Positions 4,986 through 12,649 are shown, counted from the first letter of the stretch. The stretch is DNA of 22,901 bases from an uncultured Ruminococcus sp. (GCA_900539095.1 UQAR01000032.1:1-22901), one strand, 5' to 3'. A program made the numbers and translations. The notes: generated by a model not told the origin, from the letters alone.

Positions 4986-7397
4986 CTATACAGTAAGTTT
5001 CTGACGCTCAGGTTCATTTTTGCTGAGGAGTTCAAGAGGCACGCTGTTTTTCTTGTCAATGACCAATGCAACGTCCAAGACGTCCTGAATGGTCTTAGCA
5101 AAAACAAACTCACAGCCAAGCTTTACAGCCTCGTCAACTTCATCAAGGTCACCCTTGTTAGCAAAAGGCACTATGATAGTCTTGACGCCCGCCTTGTAAG
5201 CCGCCATTGTCTTTTCACGCAGACCGCCTATAGGCAGCACCTTGCCGCTGAGCGTTATCTCACCTGTCATAGCAACGTCACTGCGTACCTTTATGCTGCC
5301 CAAAGCAGAGATTATACCAGTTATCATGGTAACACCTGCGGACGGGCCGTCCTTAGGCACAGCACCCTCAGGAGCGTGTATATGAAGGTCTTTTTTCTCA
5401 TAAAAGTCCTTATCAATGCCATACTTGTCTGCGACACTTCTGCAATAGCTTACAGCTATCTTCGCAGATTCTTTCATTACGTCGCCAAGGGAGCCAGTAA
5501 GCTCTATCCTGCCCTTACCGTCAAGCACAAGCACTTCCAAAGGCATAACTACTCCGCCCACTGACGTCCACGCCAGTCCGTTTACAGAGCCAACAGCGTC
5601 CTTGTCAGATATAACATCTGGGAGATATTTTTCATGACCGAGATACTTTTCAAGATTATCCGCCTTGAAAGTTACCTTTTTAACGCCGTCCTCAACTATC
5701 TCCTTGGCTGCCTTTCTGCAAAGTGAACCTATCTGTCTTTCAAGGTTTCTTACGCCAGCCTCTCTTGTATAGCTGTCGATAAGCTTATAAACAGCATCAT
5801 TGCAAATGCGTATCTGAGCTGCTTTAAGACCGTTCTTGTCCTCCTGCTTTTTGATAAGATGCTCCTTTGCGATATGGAACTTCTCTTCTCTTGTATAGCT
5901 TGAAAGCTCTATGACTTCCATACGGTCAAGGAGCGGAGCTTGAACAGTTTCAAGAGTATTTGCAGTAGTGATAAACAGCACGTCGCTAAGATCGAAAGGC
6001 ACTTCGATATAGTGATCTCTGAAAGCGTTGTTCTGCTCACTGTCGAGAACTTCTAGCATTGCAGATGACGGGTCGCCTCTGAAATCATTGCTCATCTTGT
6101 CTATCTCATCAAGAAGAACGACAGGGTTTTTACTGCCTGCGAGTTTCATTGCGTTCATTATTCTGCCCGGCATTGCACCCACATATGTCTTTCTGTGACC
6201 TCTTATATCACTTTCGTCCTTAACTCCGCCCAGTGACACACGGACAAACTTACGGTTAAGTGCCCTGGCGACCGACTTAGCCACAGATGTCTTACCAACT
6301 CCCGGAGGGCCAACAAGACAGAGTATCTGACCCTTTACGTCAGGCGTCAACGCTCTCACCGCAAGATTTTCGAGTATTCTCTCTTTGACCTTTGTCATGC
6401 CATAATGATCTTTGTCAAGGATCTGCTTAGCTTTTTTGATGTCAGTTCTATCCTTTGTGACAGTATTCCACGGCAGTGCAAGCACAGTGTCGAGATAATT
6501 TCTCAGCACTACGCACTCCTGTGACATCATACCCATTTTAGACAGTCTCTTGACCTCGCCCATGAGTTTCTCATGGACTTCCTCAGACAATTCAAGAGCA
6601 TTTATCTTATTGGTATACTCTTCTATCTCGCTGCCCTCAGAGCCTTCCTCATTCTCACCGAGTTCGTTCTGAAGAGCCTTTATCTGCTCACGGATATAAT
6701 ACTCACGCTGGCTTTCTTCTATCTGTGAGTGCACCTGACTATGTATCCGTCTTTCAAGTTCCAGCACATTGGTTTCCCTTGTAAGAATAGAAAGCATGAG
6801 CACAAGCTTTTCTGACGGTGACGGAGTCTCAAGAAGTCCCTGTCTGTCGGTAAAAGGCAACGGGATATTAAAAGCAATGCTCTCAAAGAGCTGTGTTGGC
6901 GTTTTCGAGCAAAGTATCTGAGTATAAAGCTCCTCAGGCATTTTAGGCACGACTTTAGCGTACTGCTCAAACTCGTCCATAACAGAACGGAAAACAGCAA
7001 GCTGTTCTTCATCGTCAAGTCTGTCCCTAGAATAATTAGGCACGAGCCTTACATCAGCCTCATAGCAGTCATCATACTGAAAAAACTCAGCAAGTCTGGC
7101 CTTGCGGACGCCGTCAACAAGACACCTGTATATACCGTCAGGTGCTTTAACTATCTGCCTTACCCTTGCCACAGTTCCCACCTTGAACATATCCTTTTTC
7201 TCAGGCATTTCAAGGTAGACGTCTTTCTGTGCACAAAGAAAAACAAAGCCGTCGCCGTCCATAGCATTCTTCATGCTCTTGATAGTTCTCGGTCTGCCAA
7301 CATCAAAATGCATCGTCATTCCCGGAAATACCACAAGATCTCTTGTAGGAACGCAAGGCATAATATTATTTATTTTAACATCAGTTTTATCTTTCAT
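4986..7397 (-). CDS. lon: ATP-dependent protease La (Lon)
   Basis: An 803-residue full-length LonA that unfolds and degrades damaged and regulatory proteins in the cytoplasm as a hexamer. The N-terminal substrate domain spans about 10-210, followed by a coiled-coil-rich stretch to about 300. The AAA+ module has Walker A GPPGVGKT (363-370) and Walker B VVLLDEID (426-433). The protease domain has the catalytic Ser686 in PKDGPSAG and Lys729 in PIGGLREK; the 43-residue spacing equals that of the E. coli dyad. The RBS is GGAG, 5 bases before ATG. The promoter upstream has a palindrome in its spacer (7464-7479). engB follows 12 bases after the stop. Confidence 0.98.
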   Translation of the reverse strand: MKDKTDVKINNIMPCVPTRDLVVFPGMTMHFDVGRPRTIKSMKNAMDGDGFVFLCAQKDVYLEMPEKKDMFKVGTVARVRQIVKAPDGIYRCLVDGVRKARLAEFFQYDDCYEADVRLVPNYSRDRLDDEEQLAVFRSVMDEFEQYAKVVPKMPEELYTQILCSKTPTQLFESIAFNIPLPFTDRQGLLETPSPSEKLVLMLSILTRETNVLELERRIHSQVHSQIEESQREYYIREQIKALQNELGENEEGSEGSEIEEYTNKINALELSEEVHEKLMGEVKRLSKMGMMSQECVVLRNYLDTVLALPWNTVTKDRTDIKKAKQILDKDHYGMTKVKERILENLAVRALTPDVKGQILCLVGPPGVGKTSVAKSVARALNRKFVRVSLGGVKDESDIRGHRKTYVGAMPGRIMNAMKLAGSKNPVVLLDEIDKMSNDFRGDPSSAMLEVLDSEQNNAFRDHYIEVPFDLSDVLFITTANTLETVQAPLLDRMEVIELSSYTREEKFHIAKEHLIKKQEDKNGLKAAQIRICNDAVYKLIDSYTREAGVRNLERQIGSLCRKAAKEIVEDGVKKVTFKADNLEKYLGHEKYLPDVISDKDAVGSVNGLAWTSVGGVVMPLEVLVLDGKGRIELTGSLGDVMKESAKIAVSYCRSVADKYGIDKDFYEKKDLHIHAPEGAVPKDGPSAGVTMITGIISALGSIKVRSDVAMTGEITLSGKVLPIGGLREKTMAAYKAGVKTIIVPFANKGDLDEVDEAVKLGCEFVFAKTIQDVLDVALVIDKKNSVPLELLSKNEPERQKLTV

Positions 7398-7459
7398 AGT
7401 TGCTCCATTTCCTTACAGCTTAACAAATACTGTAATGCTTAGTTATACAGCTTTAGTAT

Positions 7460-7488
7460 ATAATATCACATTTGTGATACATTTGCAA
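7460..7488 (-). promoter_or_regulatory. lon promoter with palindromic candidate operator
   Basis: On the minus strand, TTGCAA (7483-7488) and TATTAT (7460-7465) are 17 bases apart. A perfect palindrome, TATCACA-AA-TGTGATA (7464-7479), fills the spacer and touches the -10, where a bound repressor would block polymerase. It is not a HrcA CIRCE or CtsR-type site. The binding protein is unknown. Confidence 0.6.
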
Positions 7489-7515
7489 GCCCCATTCAGA
7501 AACTTCCCCTTAGAC

Positions 7516-7544
7516 AAAAAGGAGGTACCTATAAAGGTACCTCC
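7516..7544 (-). terminator. Intrinsic terminator of the rpsF-ssb-rpsR operon
   Basis: A perfect 9-bp stem, GGAGGTACC (7521-7529) with GGTACCTCC (7536-7544), has a six-base loop and is followed by TTTTT on the minus strand (complement of 7516-7520). It starts 15 bases after the rpsR stop and separates this operon from lon. Confidence 0.92.
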
Positions 7545-7559
7545 AAATAGAAATCACTA

Positions 7560-7805
7560 TTAGTCAGCTACATATGGAAGAAGTGCTACGTGACGTGCTC
7601 TCTTGATAGCTGTTGTCAGCTCTCTCTGATGATAAGCACAAGTGCCTGTTACACGTCTAGGGAGGATCTTAGCTCTCTCTGTCATGCACTTTCTGAGCTT
7701 TGCGATATCTTTATAGTCGATTTTTTCAGCTCTGTCTGCACAGAACATACAAACCTTCTTACGACCTCTCTTCATAGGTCTGCTTGTATTTCTTTCCTTT
7801 TCCAT
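7560..7805 (-). CDS. rpsR: 30S ribosomal protein S18, zinc-binding (C+) form
   Basis: An 81-residue S18, which binds 16S rRNA as a heterodimer with S6 in the platform of the small subunit. The core RNA-binding region DYKDIAKLRKCMTERAKILP matches the family. Four cysteines, C19, C22, C40 and C56, form the metal-binding set of the C+ type of S18; many bacteria carry a cysteine-free form instead. It is the third gene after rpsF and ssb, the standard order, 45 bases downstream of ssb, with AGGGAGG as RBS. A C+ form often implies zinc-dependent expression of a C- paralogue elsewhere in the genome, which this window cannot show. Confidence 0.97.
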   Translation of the reverse strand: MEKERNTSRPMKRGRKKVCMFCADRAEKIDYKDIAKLRKCMTERAKILPRRVTGTCAYHQRELTTAIKRARHVALLPYVAD

Positions 7806-7850
7806 GGTAAATTTCCCTCCTTCGAGAAATATAGTTCAAAACTTCTCTGC

Positions 7851-8396
7851 TTAGAACGGTACTCCGTCATCGTTCAATACTTCTTCAAAATCTGCAAGGT
7901 CACCAATAGACAAAGCGTCATTTGACGGAGCATTGTTATAGTTATTCTGATTAGAATTGTTTGCAGGCTGTGAATATCCGCCGTTATTCTGCTGATAGCC
8001 GCCATCGTTCTGCTGGTAATTATTCTGCTGATAACCGCCGTTTCCGTAGTTATTGGAATAGTTACCTGTTCCCTGCTGCTTTGGTTCACCTGTGAAAGAT
8101 ACGCTGTCAACATTAACTTCTGTAGTATAATGTTTTACACCGTTCTTATCATCATAAGAGCCTGTTCTTATCTGACCTTCAAGAGCGATCATTCTGCCCT
8201 TTGAAAAGTATCTGTTTATAAATTCAGCTCTCTGTCCCCATGCAGTGCAGGTAATAAAATCAGTCTGCTTTTCAGCACCCTGACGAACTGGTCTGTCGAC
8301 TGCAACATTGAATCTTAAAACTGCGTTTCCACTAGGAGTCTGTCTTACTTCAAGATCCTGAGTGATCCTACCCATTAAAATAACTCTGTTAAGCAT
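7851..8396 (-). CDS. ssb: Single-stranded DNA-binding protein
   Basis: A 181-residue SSB that coats single-stranded DNA in replication, repair and recombination. The OB fold spans about 1-105 (MLNRVILMGRITQDLEVRQT at the start, with GQRAEFINRYFSKG typical). A glycine-, asparagine- and glutamine-rich linker (106-160) contains repeated GGYQQN units (120-125, 132-137, plus YQQN at 127-130). The acidic tail ends in DDGVPF, the partner-binding tip, close to the canonical DDDIPF. It lies between rpsF and rpsR, 22 bases after rpsF, with a GGGA-type RBS. The linker DNA is repetitive, so its length may vary between strains. Confidence 0.97.
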   Translation of the reverse strand: MLNRVILMGRITQDLEVRQTPSGNAVLRFNVAVDRPVRQGAEKQTDFITCTAWGQRAEFINRYFSKGRMIALEGQIRTGSYDDKNGVKHYTTEVNVDSVSFTGEPKQQGTGNYSNNYGNGGYQQNNYQQNDGGYQQNNGGYSQPANNSNQNNYNNAPSNDALSIGDLADFEEVLNDDGVPF

Positions 8397-8418
8397 AACT
8401 TTTCCCTCTTTCGCAGTC

Positions 8419-8709
8419 TTACTTGATCGTTACTAAGAAACGGATAACGCCGTCTGTAATGCCGAGGATTCTCTCGAGCTCAGCTGGAAACTCAGGCTTA
8501 GATGTGAATGACCACAGTACATAAGTACCCTCTGTTTCGTAGTTGATAGCATAAGCGAGCTTACGCTTGCCCCAGTTGCTGAGTGTAACGTCGCTTGCGT
8601 TAGCCTCGATCAGGTCGTTGAACTTAGCTGTGAGTGTGTTTACAGCCTCCTCGTCAAGCTTAGAGCTGAAAATTACCATAGCCTCATAAGACTCATTGAT
8701 TTTTGCCAT
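8419..8709 (-). CDS. rpsF: 30S ribosomal protein S6
   Basis: A 96-residue S6, partner of S18 in the 30S platform. The start is set at the ATG at 8709 (MAKINESYEAMVIFSS), since AAAGGAGG lies 11 bases before it. An in-frame ATG at 8772 would begin at the transcription start and add 21 residues not found in S6. Typical S6 features are YEAMVIFS for the first strand, NWGKRKLAYAI in the middle and the central YVLWSF strand. It is first in rpsF-ssb-rpsR, with a consensus promoter and a structured leader that could hide the RBS. Confidence 0.97.
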   Translation of the reverse strand: MAKINESYEAMVIFSSKLDEEAVNTLTAKFNDLIEANASDVTLSNWGKRKLAYAINYETEGTYVLWSFTSKPEFPAELERILGITDGVIRFLVTIK

Positions 8710-8721
8710 TGCTTTTGCACC

Positions 8722-8764
8722 TCCTTTTGGATTTCGCCTGTGCCGCAATTTGCACAAGCAAGGA
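8722..8764 (-). promoter_or_regulatory. Structured rpsF leader, candidate S6:S18 autoregulatory RNA
   Basis: In the leader RNA, GCUUGUGC (8752-8759) pairs with GCACAGGC (8736-8743) over eight base pairs around an eight-base loop. The flanking UCCUU (8760-8764) can pair with AAGGA of the Shine-Dalgarno (8722-8726), closing the element and masking the RBS. Known rpsF leaders are bound by the S6:S18 complex. I could not match the published consensus base by base, so the assignment is inferred. Confidence 0.5.
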
Positions 8765-8774
8765 TAACTCAATT

Positions 8775-8803
8775 ATTATAACACAAGACAGAATTTCTGT
8801 CAA
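8775..8803 (-). promoter_or_regulatory. Perfect consensus promoter of rpsF-ssb-rpsR
   Basis: On the minus strand, TTGACA (8798-8803) and TATAAT (8775-8780) are exactly 17 bases apart. A perfect 15-base palindrome, GACAGAA-T-TTCTGTC (8787-8801), overlaps the -35 and half of the spacer, a typical place for a repressor to bind. Confidence 0.88.
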
Positions 8804-8840
8804 GGGTCATCGACATTTTTTTATGAACTTTTTGTAAAAC

Positions 8841-9785
8841 TCACGCAAATATCTTTGTGATGCCAAAGATACCGAATACAACTATTGCGGAATATACAGC
8901 AAATCCAAGGAAAACAGCACCCCATGATGTGCCGCCCTTTGCTGATATCTTCTCAGCTATCTCCTGTTCCGTACCGTCCTCGGCCCTTATCTCACGTATC
9001 TTTTTCTGTGCAAACTTATAATACATATAGTTGCCGAAAAAGCCTGCCACAAACTGAAGTGCCATGGAAACATACCATGCTGCGGCGGAAATGCCTTGAA
9101 ATACTTTTCCTGTGACGTTTATGCCGATATCCAGTGAAAATCCCATTGTGCCTGAGCAAAGATACTCGATAGCGGTCGGTATATTGAGCAACGCTGTAGC
9201 TATCAGCATGACGATACCCACAAGATTCATTTTTCTGAACAGAAAATAAAGATGTGGAAAAAGAAAAGCCGCAAAATTTATTGATACCTTTCCGCCGAAT
9301 TTTCCGAAACGAATAAAATTCGAGAGAAATATGAGCGGATTTGTTTTCACAAATTTCGCATAATCATCAAGCTTTATGCCCTCAAGGTCAGAATCCTTGT
9401 CAAATACCACCTGTCTGCCAAACGGACCAAACGGCTGTCCGTCAGGACCTGCCTGCTGACCGCCGTTCTGAGCACCCATATCGTTGAACGGACGCTCTGT
9501 GGTATCATTCTTCATAAGCGGTGTTCCGCACTTTTCGCAGAAAAGCTTGTCAGGCGGATTTTCAAAGCCGCAGCGTATGCAACGGATATTCTCGTTATCC
9601 GAACTTTCCTGCGACTGCTCCCAGCTTTGTCCGCTTTCGTGGAGCGTGTCATTTATACATTTTCCCTCTTTGAGGTAACATTCACGGTGATAAGGCGTGC
9701 CACATTCAGGGCAAACAACGATATCGTCACCGTCTTTAAAAACCTCTCCGCAGGAAATACATTTTTCTCCTGTATAATTAGCCAT
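8841..9785 (-). CDS. RING-finger/zinc-ribbon membrane protein, DUF2628-like
   Basis: A 314-residue protein of unknown function. The N-terminus has a RING-like arrangement: C9, C12, C25, C28, H33 and C36 (possibly C43), the prokaryotic RING family 1 pattern. A classical zinc ribbon follows with C69, C72, C83 and C86. A glycine-, proline- and glutamine-rich linker (105-125) leads to a C-terminal region with about four hydrophobic segments (near 168-184, 187-204, 232-256 and 287-310), resembling DUF2628. The zinc modules would face the cytoplasm. It is a single gene, divergent from prfB, with an extended -10 promoter and AAAGGAAA as RBS. The domain calls are firm as patterns; the biochemical role is open. 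Nothing suggests ubiquitin ligase activity. Confidence 0.8.
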   Translation of the reverse strand: MANYTGEKCISCGEVFKDGDDIVVCPECGTPYHRECYLKEGKCINDTLHESGQSWEQSQESSDNENIRCIRCGFENPPDKLFCEKCGTPLMKNDTTERPFNDMGAQNGGQQAGPDGQPFGPFGRQVVFDKDSDLEGIKLDDYAKFVKTNPLIFLSNFIRFGKFGGKVSINFAAFLFPHLYFLFRKMNLVGIVMLIATALLNIPTAIEYLCSGTMGFSLDIGINVTGKVFQGISAAAWYVSMALQFVAGFFGNYMYYKFAQKKIREIRAEDGTEQEIAEKISAKGGTSWGAVFLGFAVYSAIVVFGIFGITKIFA

Positions 9786-9834
9786 ATCAGGTTTCCTTTC
9801 TTATTGAAACAGACTTTACAAGTCTTTGGATAAC

Positions 9835-9843
9835 ATTATAGCA
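9835..9843 (-). promoter_or_regulatory. Extended -10 promoter of the RING/zinc-ribbon gene
   Basis: TG-C-TATAAT on the minus strand (9835-9843) is a perfect extended -10; no good -35 is visible. A TATAGCA/TGCTATA inverted repeat, with its left arm on the -10 and its right arm about 15 bases upstream, may add control. A small hairpin, AGACTT-TAC-AAGTCT (9811-9825), lies in the leader. Confidence 0.65.
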
Positions 9844-9890
9844 CATCTTTAAGGAAAATGCTATAGTTTTTTTATATTTTTCCTTTACTT

Positions 9891-9919
9891 TTCACAAAAA
9901 AAGTTTTATAATATATAAT
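9891..9919 (+). promoter_or_regulatory. prfB promoter
   Basis: TTCACA (9891-9896, 5 of 6 consensus), a 17-base spacer and TATAAT (9914-9919). A second TATAAT overlaps the spacer at 9907-9912. Transcription would begin near 9926, leaving a leader of roughly 18 bases before the ATG, with AAGGAG as RBS. Confidence 0.75.
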
Positions 9920-9943
9920 GATATAAAATAAGGAGAAAAAGAT

Positions 9944-11062
9944 ATGGTATTTCTAGAAAACTTAAAGTCAGAGCTTGAGGCTCTCAGACCTGTCATCAGT
10001 GAGCTGCATGACGTATACGATATTGAGCGTTCTCAGGAAAGGATAGCCGAGCTTCACGAGAAAGCTGCCGAGCCTAATTTCTGGGACGACATGGAGAAGT
10101 CGCAGAAGGTTTTACAGGAAACAAGAAATCTTGAGGGCAAGCTTGAAAAGTACAACAAGTTCAAGACGTCCTTTGAAGATATCGAAGTGCTTATTGAAAT
10201 GGCAGCTGACGAGGGCGGCGAGGACATGATAGATGAGATACAGTCCGAGCTGAAAACTCTCAAGGACGGTCTTGACGCCGCACAGCTCGATACGCTGCTT
10301 ACGGGTGAATACGATCACAACAATGCTATCATCAATTTTCATGCCGGTGCAGGCGGAACTGAGGCTCAGGACTGGAGCGAAATGCTTTTCAGAATGTATC
10401 ACAAATGGTGTGAGAGCCATGGTTTCAAAATGACTACCCTTGACTATTTGGAGGGTGCAGAGGCAGGAATGAAGAGTGCATCTGTGATAGTAGAGGGCGA
10501 AAATGCCTACGGTTATCTCAAAAGCGAGGCAGGAATACACAGACTTGTGCGTATCTCACCTTTTGACAGTTCAGGCAGCAGACACACGTCATTCTCAGCA
10601 GTTGATGTCATGCCTGAAATAGATGACACTATCGAAGTAGATATCCGTCCTGAGGACATCAAAATGGACGTATACCGTGCAAGCGGTGCAGGCGGACAGC
10701 ACATCAACAAGACCTCATCTGCGGTAAGACTTACCCACATACCTACCGGTATTGTTACATCATGCCAGACGCAGCGTTCGCAGTTTCAGAACAGGGACTA
10801 TGCAATGAAAATGCTCAAGGCGGAACTTATCAAGATAAAAGAGCGTGAACATCTCGAAAAGATAGAGGATATCAAGGGCGTTCAGAAAGAGATAGCATGG
10901 GGTGCACAGATACGTTCATATGTGTTTATGCCTTACACTCTTGTTAAAGATCACAGAACAGGCTATGAAAACAGCAATGTAAACGCTGTTATGGACGGCG
11001 ACCTTGACGGATTTATAAACGCTTATCTGAAAGCACTTTCACTGGGCGAGATCGAAAAATAG
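9944..11062 (+). CDS. prfB: Peptide chain release factor 2, no programmed frameshift
   Basis: A 372-residue RF2, which releases the finished protein at UGA and UAA stops. The tripeptide stop-codon reader SPF is at 205-207, within SPFDSSGSRHTSF, which marks it as RF2 rather than RF1 (PxT). The catalytic GGQ (250-252) sits in RASGAGGQHINKTSS. The N-terminal coiled-coil domain covers about 1-110. In many bacteria prfB has an in-frame UGA near codon 26 that is bypassed by +1 frameshifting and autoregulates RF2; here that region (LHDVYDIERS) reads straight through with no stop. It is the only plus-strand gene besides the IS genes and ends at a bidirectional terminator. Confidence 0.98.
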   Translation: MVFLENLKSELEALRPVISELHDVYDIERSQERIAELHEKAAEPNFWDDMEKSQKVLQETRNLEGKLEKYNKFKTSFEDIEVLIEMAADEGGEDMIDEIQSELKTLKDGLDAAQLDTLLTGEYDHNNAIINFHAGAGGTEAQDWSEMLFRMYHKWCESHGFKMTTLDYLEGAEAGMKSASVIVEGENAYGYLKSEAGIHRLVRISPFDSSGSRHTSFSAVDVMPEIDDTIEVDIRPEDIKMDVYRASGAGGQHINKTSSAVRLTHIPTGIVTSCQTQRSQFQNRDYAMKMLKAELIKIKEREHLEKIEDIKGVQKEIAWGAQIRSYVFMPYTLVKDHRTGYENSNVNAVMDGDLDGFINAYLKALSLGEIEK

Positions 11063-11066
11063 CAAT

Positions 11067-11100
11067 ACAAAAGGACAGTTCAAATGAGCTGTCCTTTTGT
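11067..11100. terminator. Bidirectional terminator between prfB and the DUF624 gene
   Basis: Twelve-base arms ACAAAAGGACAG (11067-11078) and CTGTCCTTTTGT (11089-11100) form a perfect stem with a ten-base loop. A-rich and T-rich outer ends let it work in both directions. It lies 4 bases past the prfB stop and 4 bases past the stop of the converging gene. Confidence 0.88.
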
Positions 11101-11104
11101 TATA

Positions 11105-11989
11105 TTATGAAATTGTTTTGCCTTTTTTTCTGCTAGCCTTTGTCTTGACAGGAGTTTCCTCAGCTGCCTTGTCCTCAAAGAGCTGCTCGTCAGGATCGAC
11201 CTCTTTATAAGCAAACTCAGGATTGCTCTCACCACGCTGATCGTAATAAGGCTGGATAACGTGCTTTCTTATTACAGGATAACAGTTGAAACAAGTCACA
11301 AAGCATATAAAAGAAAGCGGCCAGAATGGCATAACGAAAAGTGAATACGGCAAGAAAAGATACATCAAAACTATCACTATCAGTGATACCAGCAGAGTCC
11401 ACAAAGACTGCTTGATGCCAAGGTTCACAAGATAGAATGAGTTCTTTATTATCTGTTTCAAATTCAGATTTGTTGAGCTTATCATAAGATAAATATAGAA
11501 GTGCATCATAAAGAACACGATAAGGCAGCTTATGCAGATGATAAACGGAATGTATATCATTGAGTTCTGTTCCGCCCAGTATTTATACATTGGTATTCCA
11601 ACAATAAAGCCTATGGCAAAGATTATGTCTATTGCTCCCATTATAGTGCCCTGCTTGAAATTCTTCTTGAAAGAATCCCAGAAATCATGCAACAGGAATG
11701 CGTTTCTCTCCTGCGAATAATTTCGACAGACCTTAGTCATTGCAGCCGTAGCAGGTCCGACGAGTACTGACGGTATCGCAAGGACAAGCCATGCAGGATT
11801 TGATGTCATAAGCAGCAATATCACCATAAGTGTCAGCGGTATGCAGAAAATAAAATACAGCACATTAAGCTCCATAAGTTTCCACATATGTCTGCCATAT
11901 ACCTCAAAAAATTTAAAAATACCCTTTTTCTCCTGAGGGGCTTTCAGCACACCTCTGCCGGGGGTATTGTAATTACCGAATAAAGACAT
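11105..11989 (-). CDS. DUF624 (YesL-like) membrane protein
   Basis: A 294-residue protein with about six membrane segments (near 42-62, 66-82, 117-134, 146-170, 195-215 and 218-238). It has the DUF624 core GPATAAMTKVCRNYSQE (78-94) followed by a DFWDSFKKNFKQG loop, and a charged, Lys-rich cytoplasmic tail (255-294). DUF624 genes in Firmicutes usually sit beside sugar ABC transporter genes of the carbohydrate uptake 1 type. Here none is present, and the gene follows the spoIIM-like gene by 65 bases. The RBS is AAGGAG, 9 bases before ATG. No clear promoter or terminator lies between, so it may be the third gene of the proC operon. Function is unknown. Confidence 0.82.
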   Translation of the reverse strand: MSLFGNYNTPGRGVLKAPQEKKGIFKFFEVYGRHMWKLMELNVLYFIFCIPLTLMVILLLMTSNPAWLVLAIPSVLVGPATAAMTKVCRNYSQERNAFLLHDFWDSFKKNFKQGTIMGAIDIIFAIGFIVGIPMYKYWAEQNSMIYIPFIICISCLIVFFMMHFYIYLMISSTNLNLKQIIKNSFYLVNLGIKQSLWTLLVSLIVIVLMYLFLPYSLFVMPFWPLSFICFVTCFNCYPVIRKHVIQPYYDQRGESNPEFAYKEVDPDEQLFEDKAAEETPVKTKASRKKGKTIS

Positions 11990-12054
11990 TACACCGCTCC
12001 TTAAAATTAATAGTCCCCGAAAAAATCCCGAATTTTATTTCATTTGTTTGTATA

Positions 12055-12648
12055 CTAAATACGTCCTGCAAAAATAACAGTCAGCAGACATTCAAGACCT
12101 GCCGCCACTGCCGCAGCCGCCTCAAGCACAAGAAACTTCACCGCATATAACCGCACAGTCTGTCTAAGTCCGTTATGCTGTCTATCAGAAAAAACAATGC
12201 ACAGCAATATGTTTGACATAGCCACTGATTCCCTCGCCGCTATCATAAGTGCAGCCGCAGTTATGACCGCAGGCAAAAGCACGAACACGACTGAAAGCAA
12301 AGCACCACGGCTGCCATAAAGGCTGTAAAGCTGCGACATTGCCGCACCCCAGCCCATGCCTCGCAAAAGCAGCACCGCTGCTGCCAACGGCTGTCCCAAT
12401 GCAGAAAAGCCTGACAAAAAGACCACCGCTATAAACACTGTGGAGCTGACAAAAGATCTCACTAGTATCTCCCCAAGATCACCTGACGACCTTACGTCAA
12501 CAAAACTGTTTGAAAACACCGACAATCTTGACAATTCATCGCTGCCCATAAAGCAGAAAGTCACAGTGCCAAGAAGTGCACCAATAAGTATGACTCCTGC
12601 AAAGAATGCCAGCACTCCGCTTTTATATATGCCTGTCCCGATGTTCAT
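12055..12648 (-). CDS. SpoIIM-like (DUF95) membrane protein
   Basis: A 197-residue protein with about five hydrophobic segments (12-34, 65-84, 86-108, 117-138 and 168-193). The central GQPLAAAVLLLRGMGWG, followed by GALLSVVFVLLPAVITAAAL, resembles the SpoIIM pattern (the GLPVIFILLFLKG type of motif, then a conserved LP helix). In spore formers SpoIIM works with SpoIID and SpoIIP in septal peptidoglycan remodelling during engulfment. DUF95 homologues in non-sporulating bacteria have unknown roles. The neighbour proC gives no hint of sporulation. Its start is preceded by an 11-bp hairpin that contains the RBS. The family call is moderate, and I would not assign sporulation. Confidence 0.6.
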   Translation of the reverse strand: MNIGTGIYKSGVLAFFAGVILIGALLGTVTFCFMGSDELSRLSVFSNSFVDVRSSGDLGEILVRSFVSSTVFIAVVFLSGFSALGQPLAAAVLLLRGMGWGAAMSQLYSLYGSRGALLSVVFVLLPAVITAAALMIAARESVAMSNILLCIVFSDRQHNGLRQTVRLYAVKFLVLEAAAAVAAGLECLLTVIFAGRI

Positions 12649-12649
12649 T

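Noticed and set aside
4974..5564. 196-codon plus-strand ORF opposite lon, and many other opposite-strand ORFs
   Set aside because: Antisense shadows of well-identified genes, with no RBS and no recognisable domain.
7464..7479. Possible Rex or CRP/FNR site at lon
   Set aside because: The half-sites are in the opposite order (TCACA before TGTGA) with a two-base centre, not the TGTGA-N6-TCACA arrangement.
9835..9875. TATAGCA/TGCTATA hairpin followed by T7 on the plus strand
   Set aside because: It resembles a terminator, but no plus-strand gene lies upstream and the loop is long. The left arm is better explained as the -10 region of the minus-strand gene.
12055..12648. Sporulation gene cluster
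   Set aside because: A single SpoIIM-like protein without any other spo gene nearby does not show sporulation capacity.
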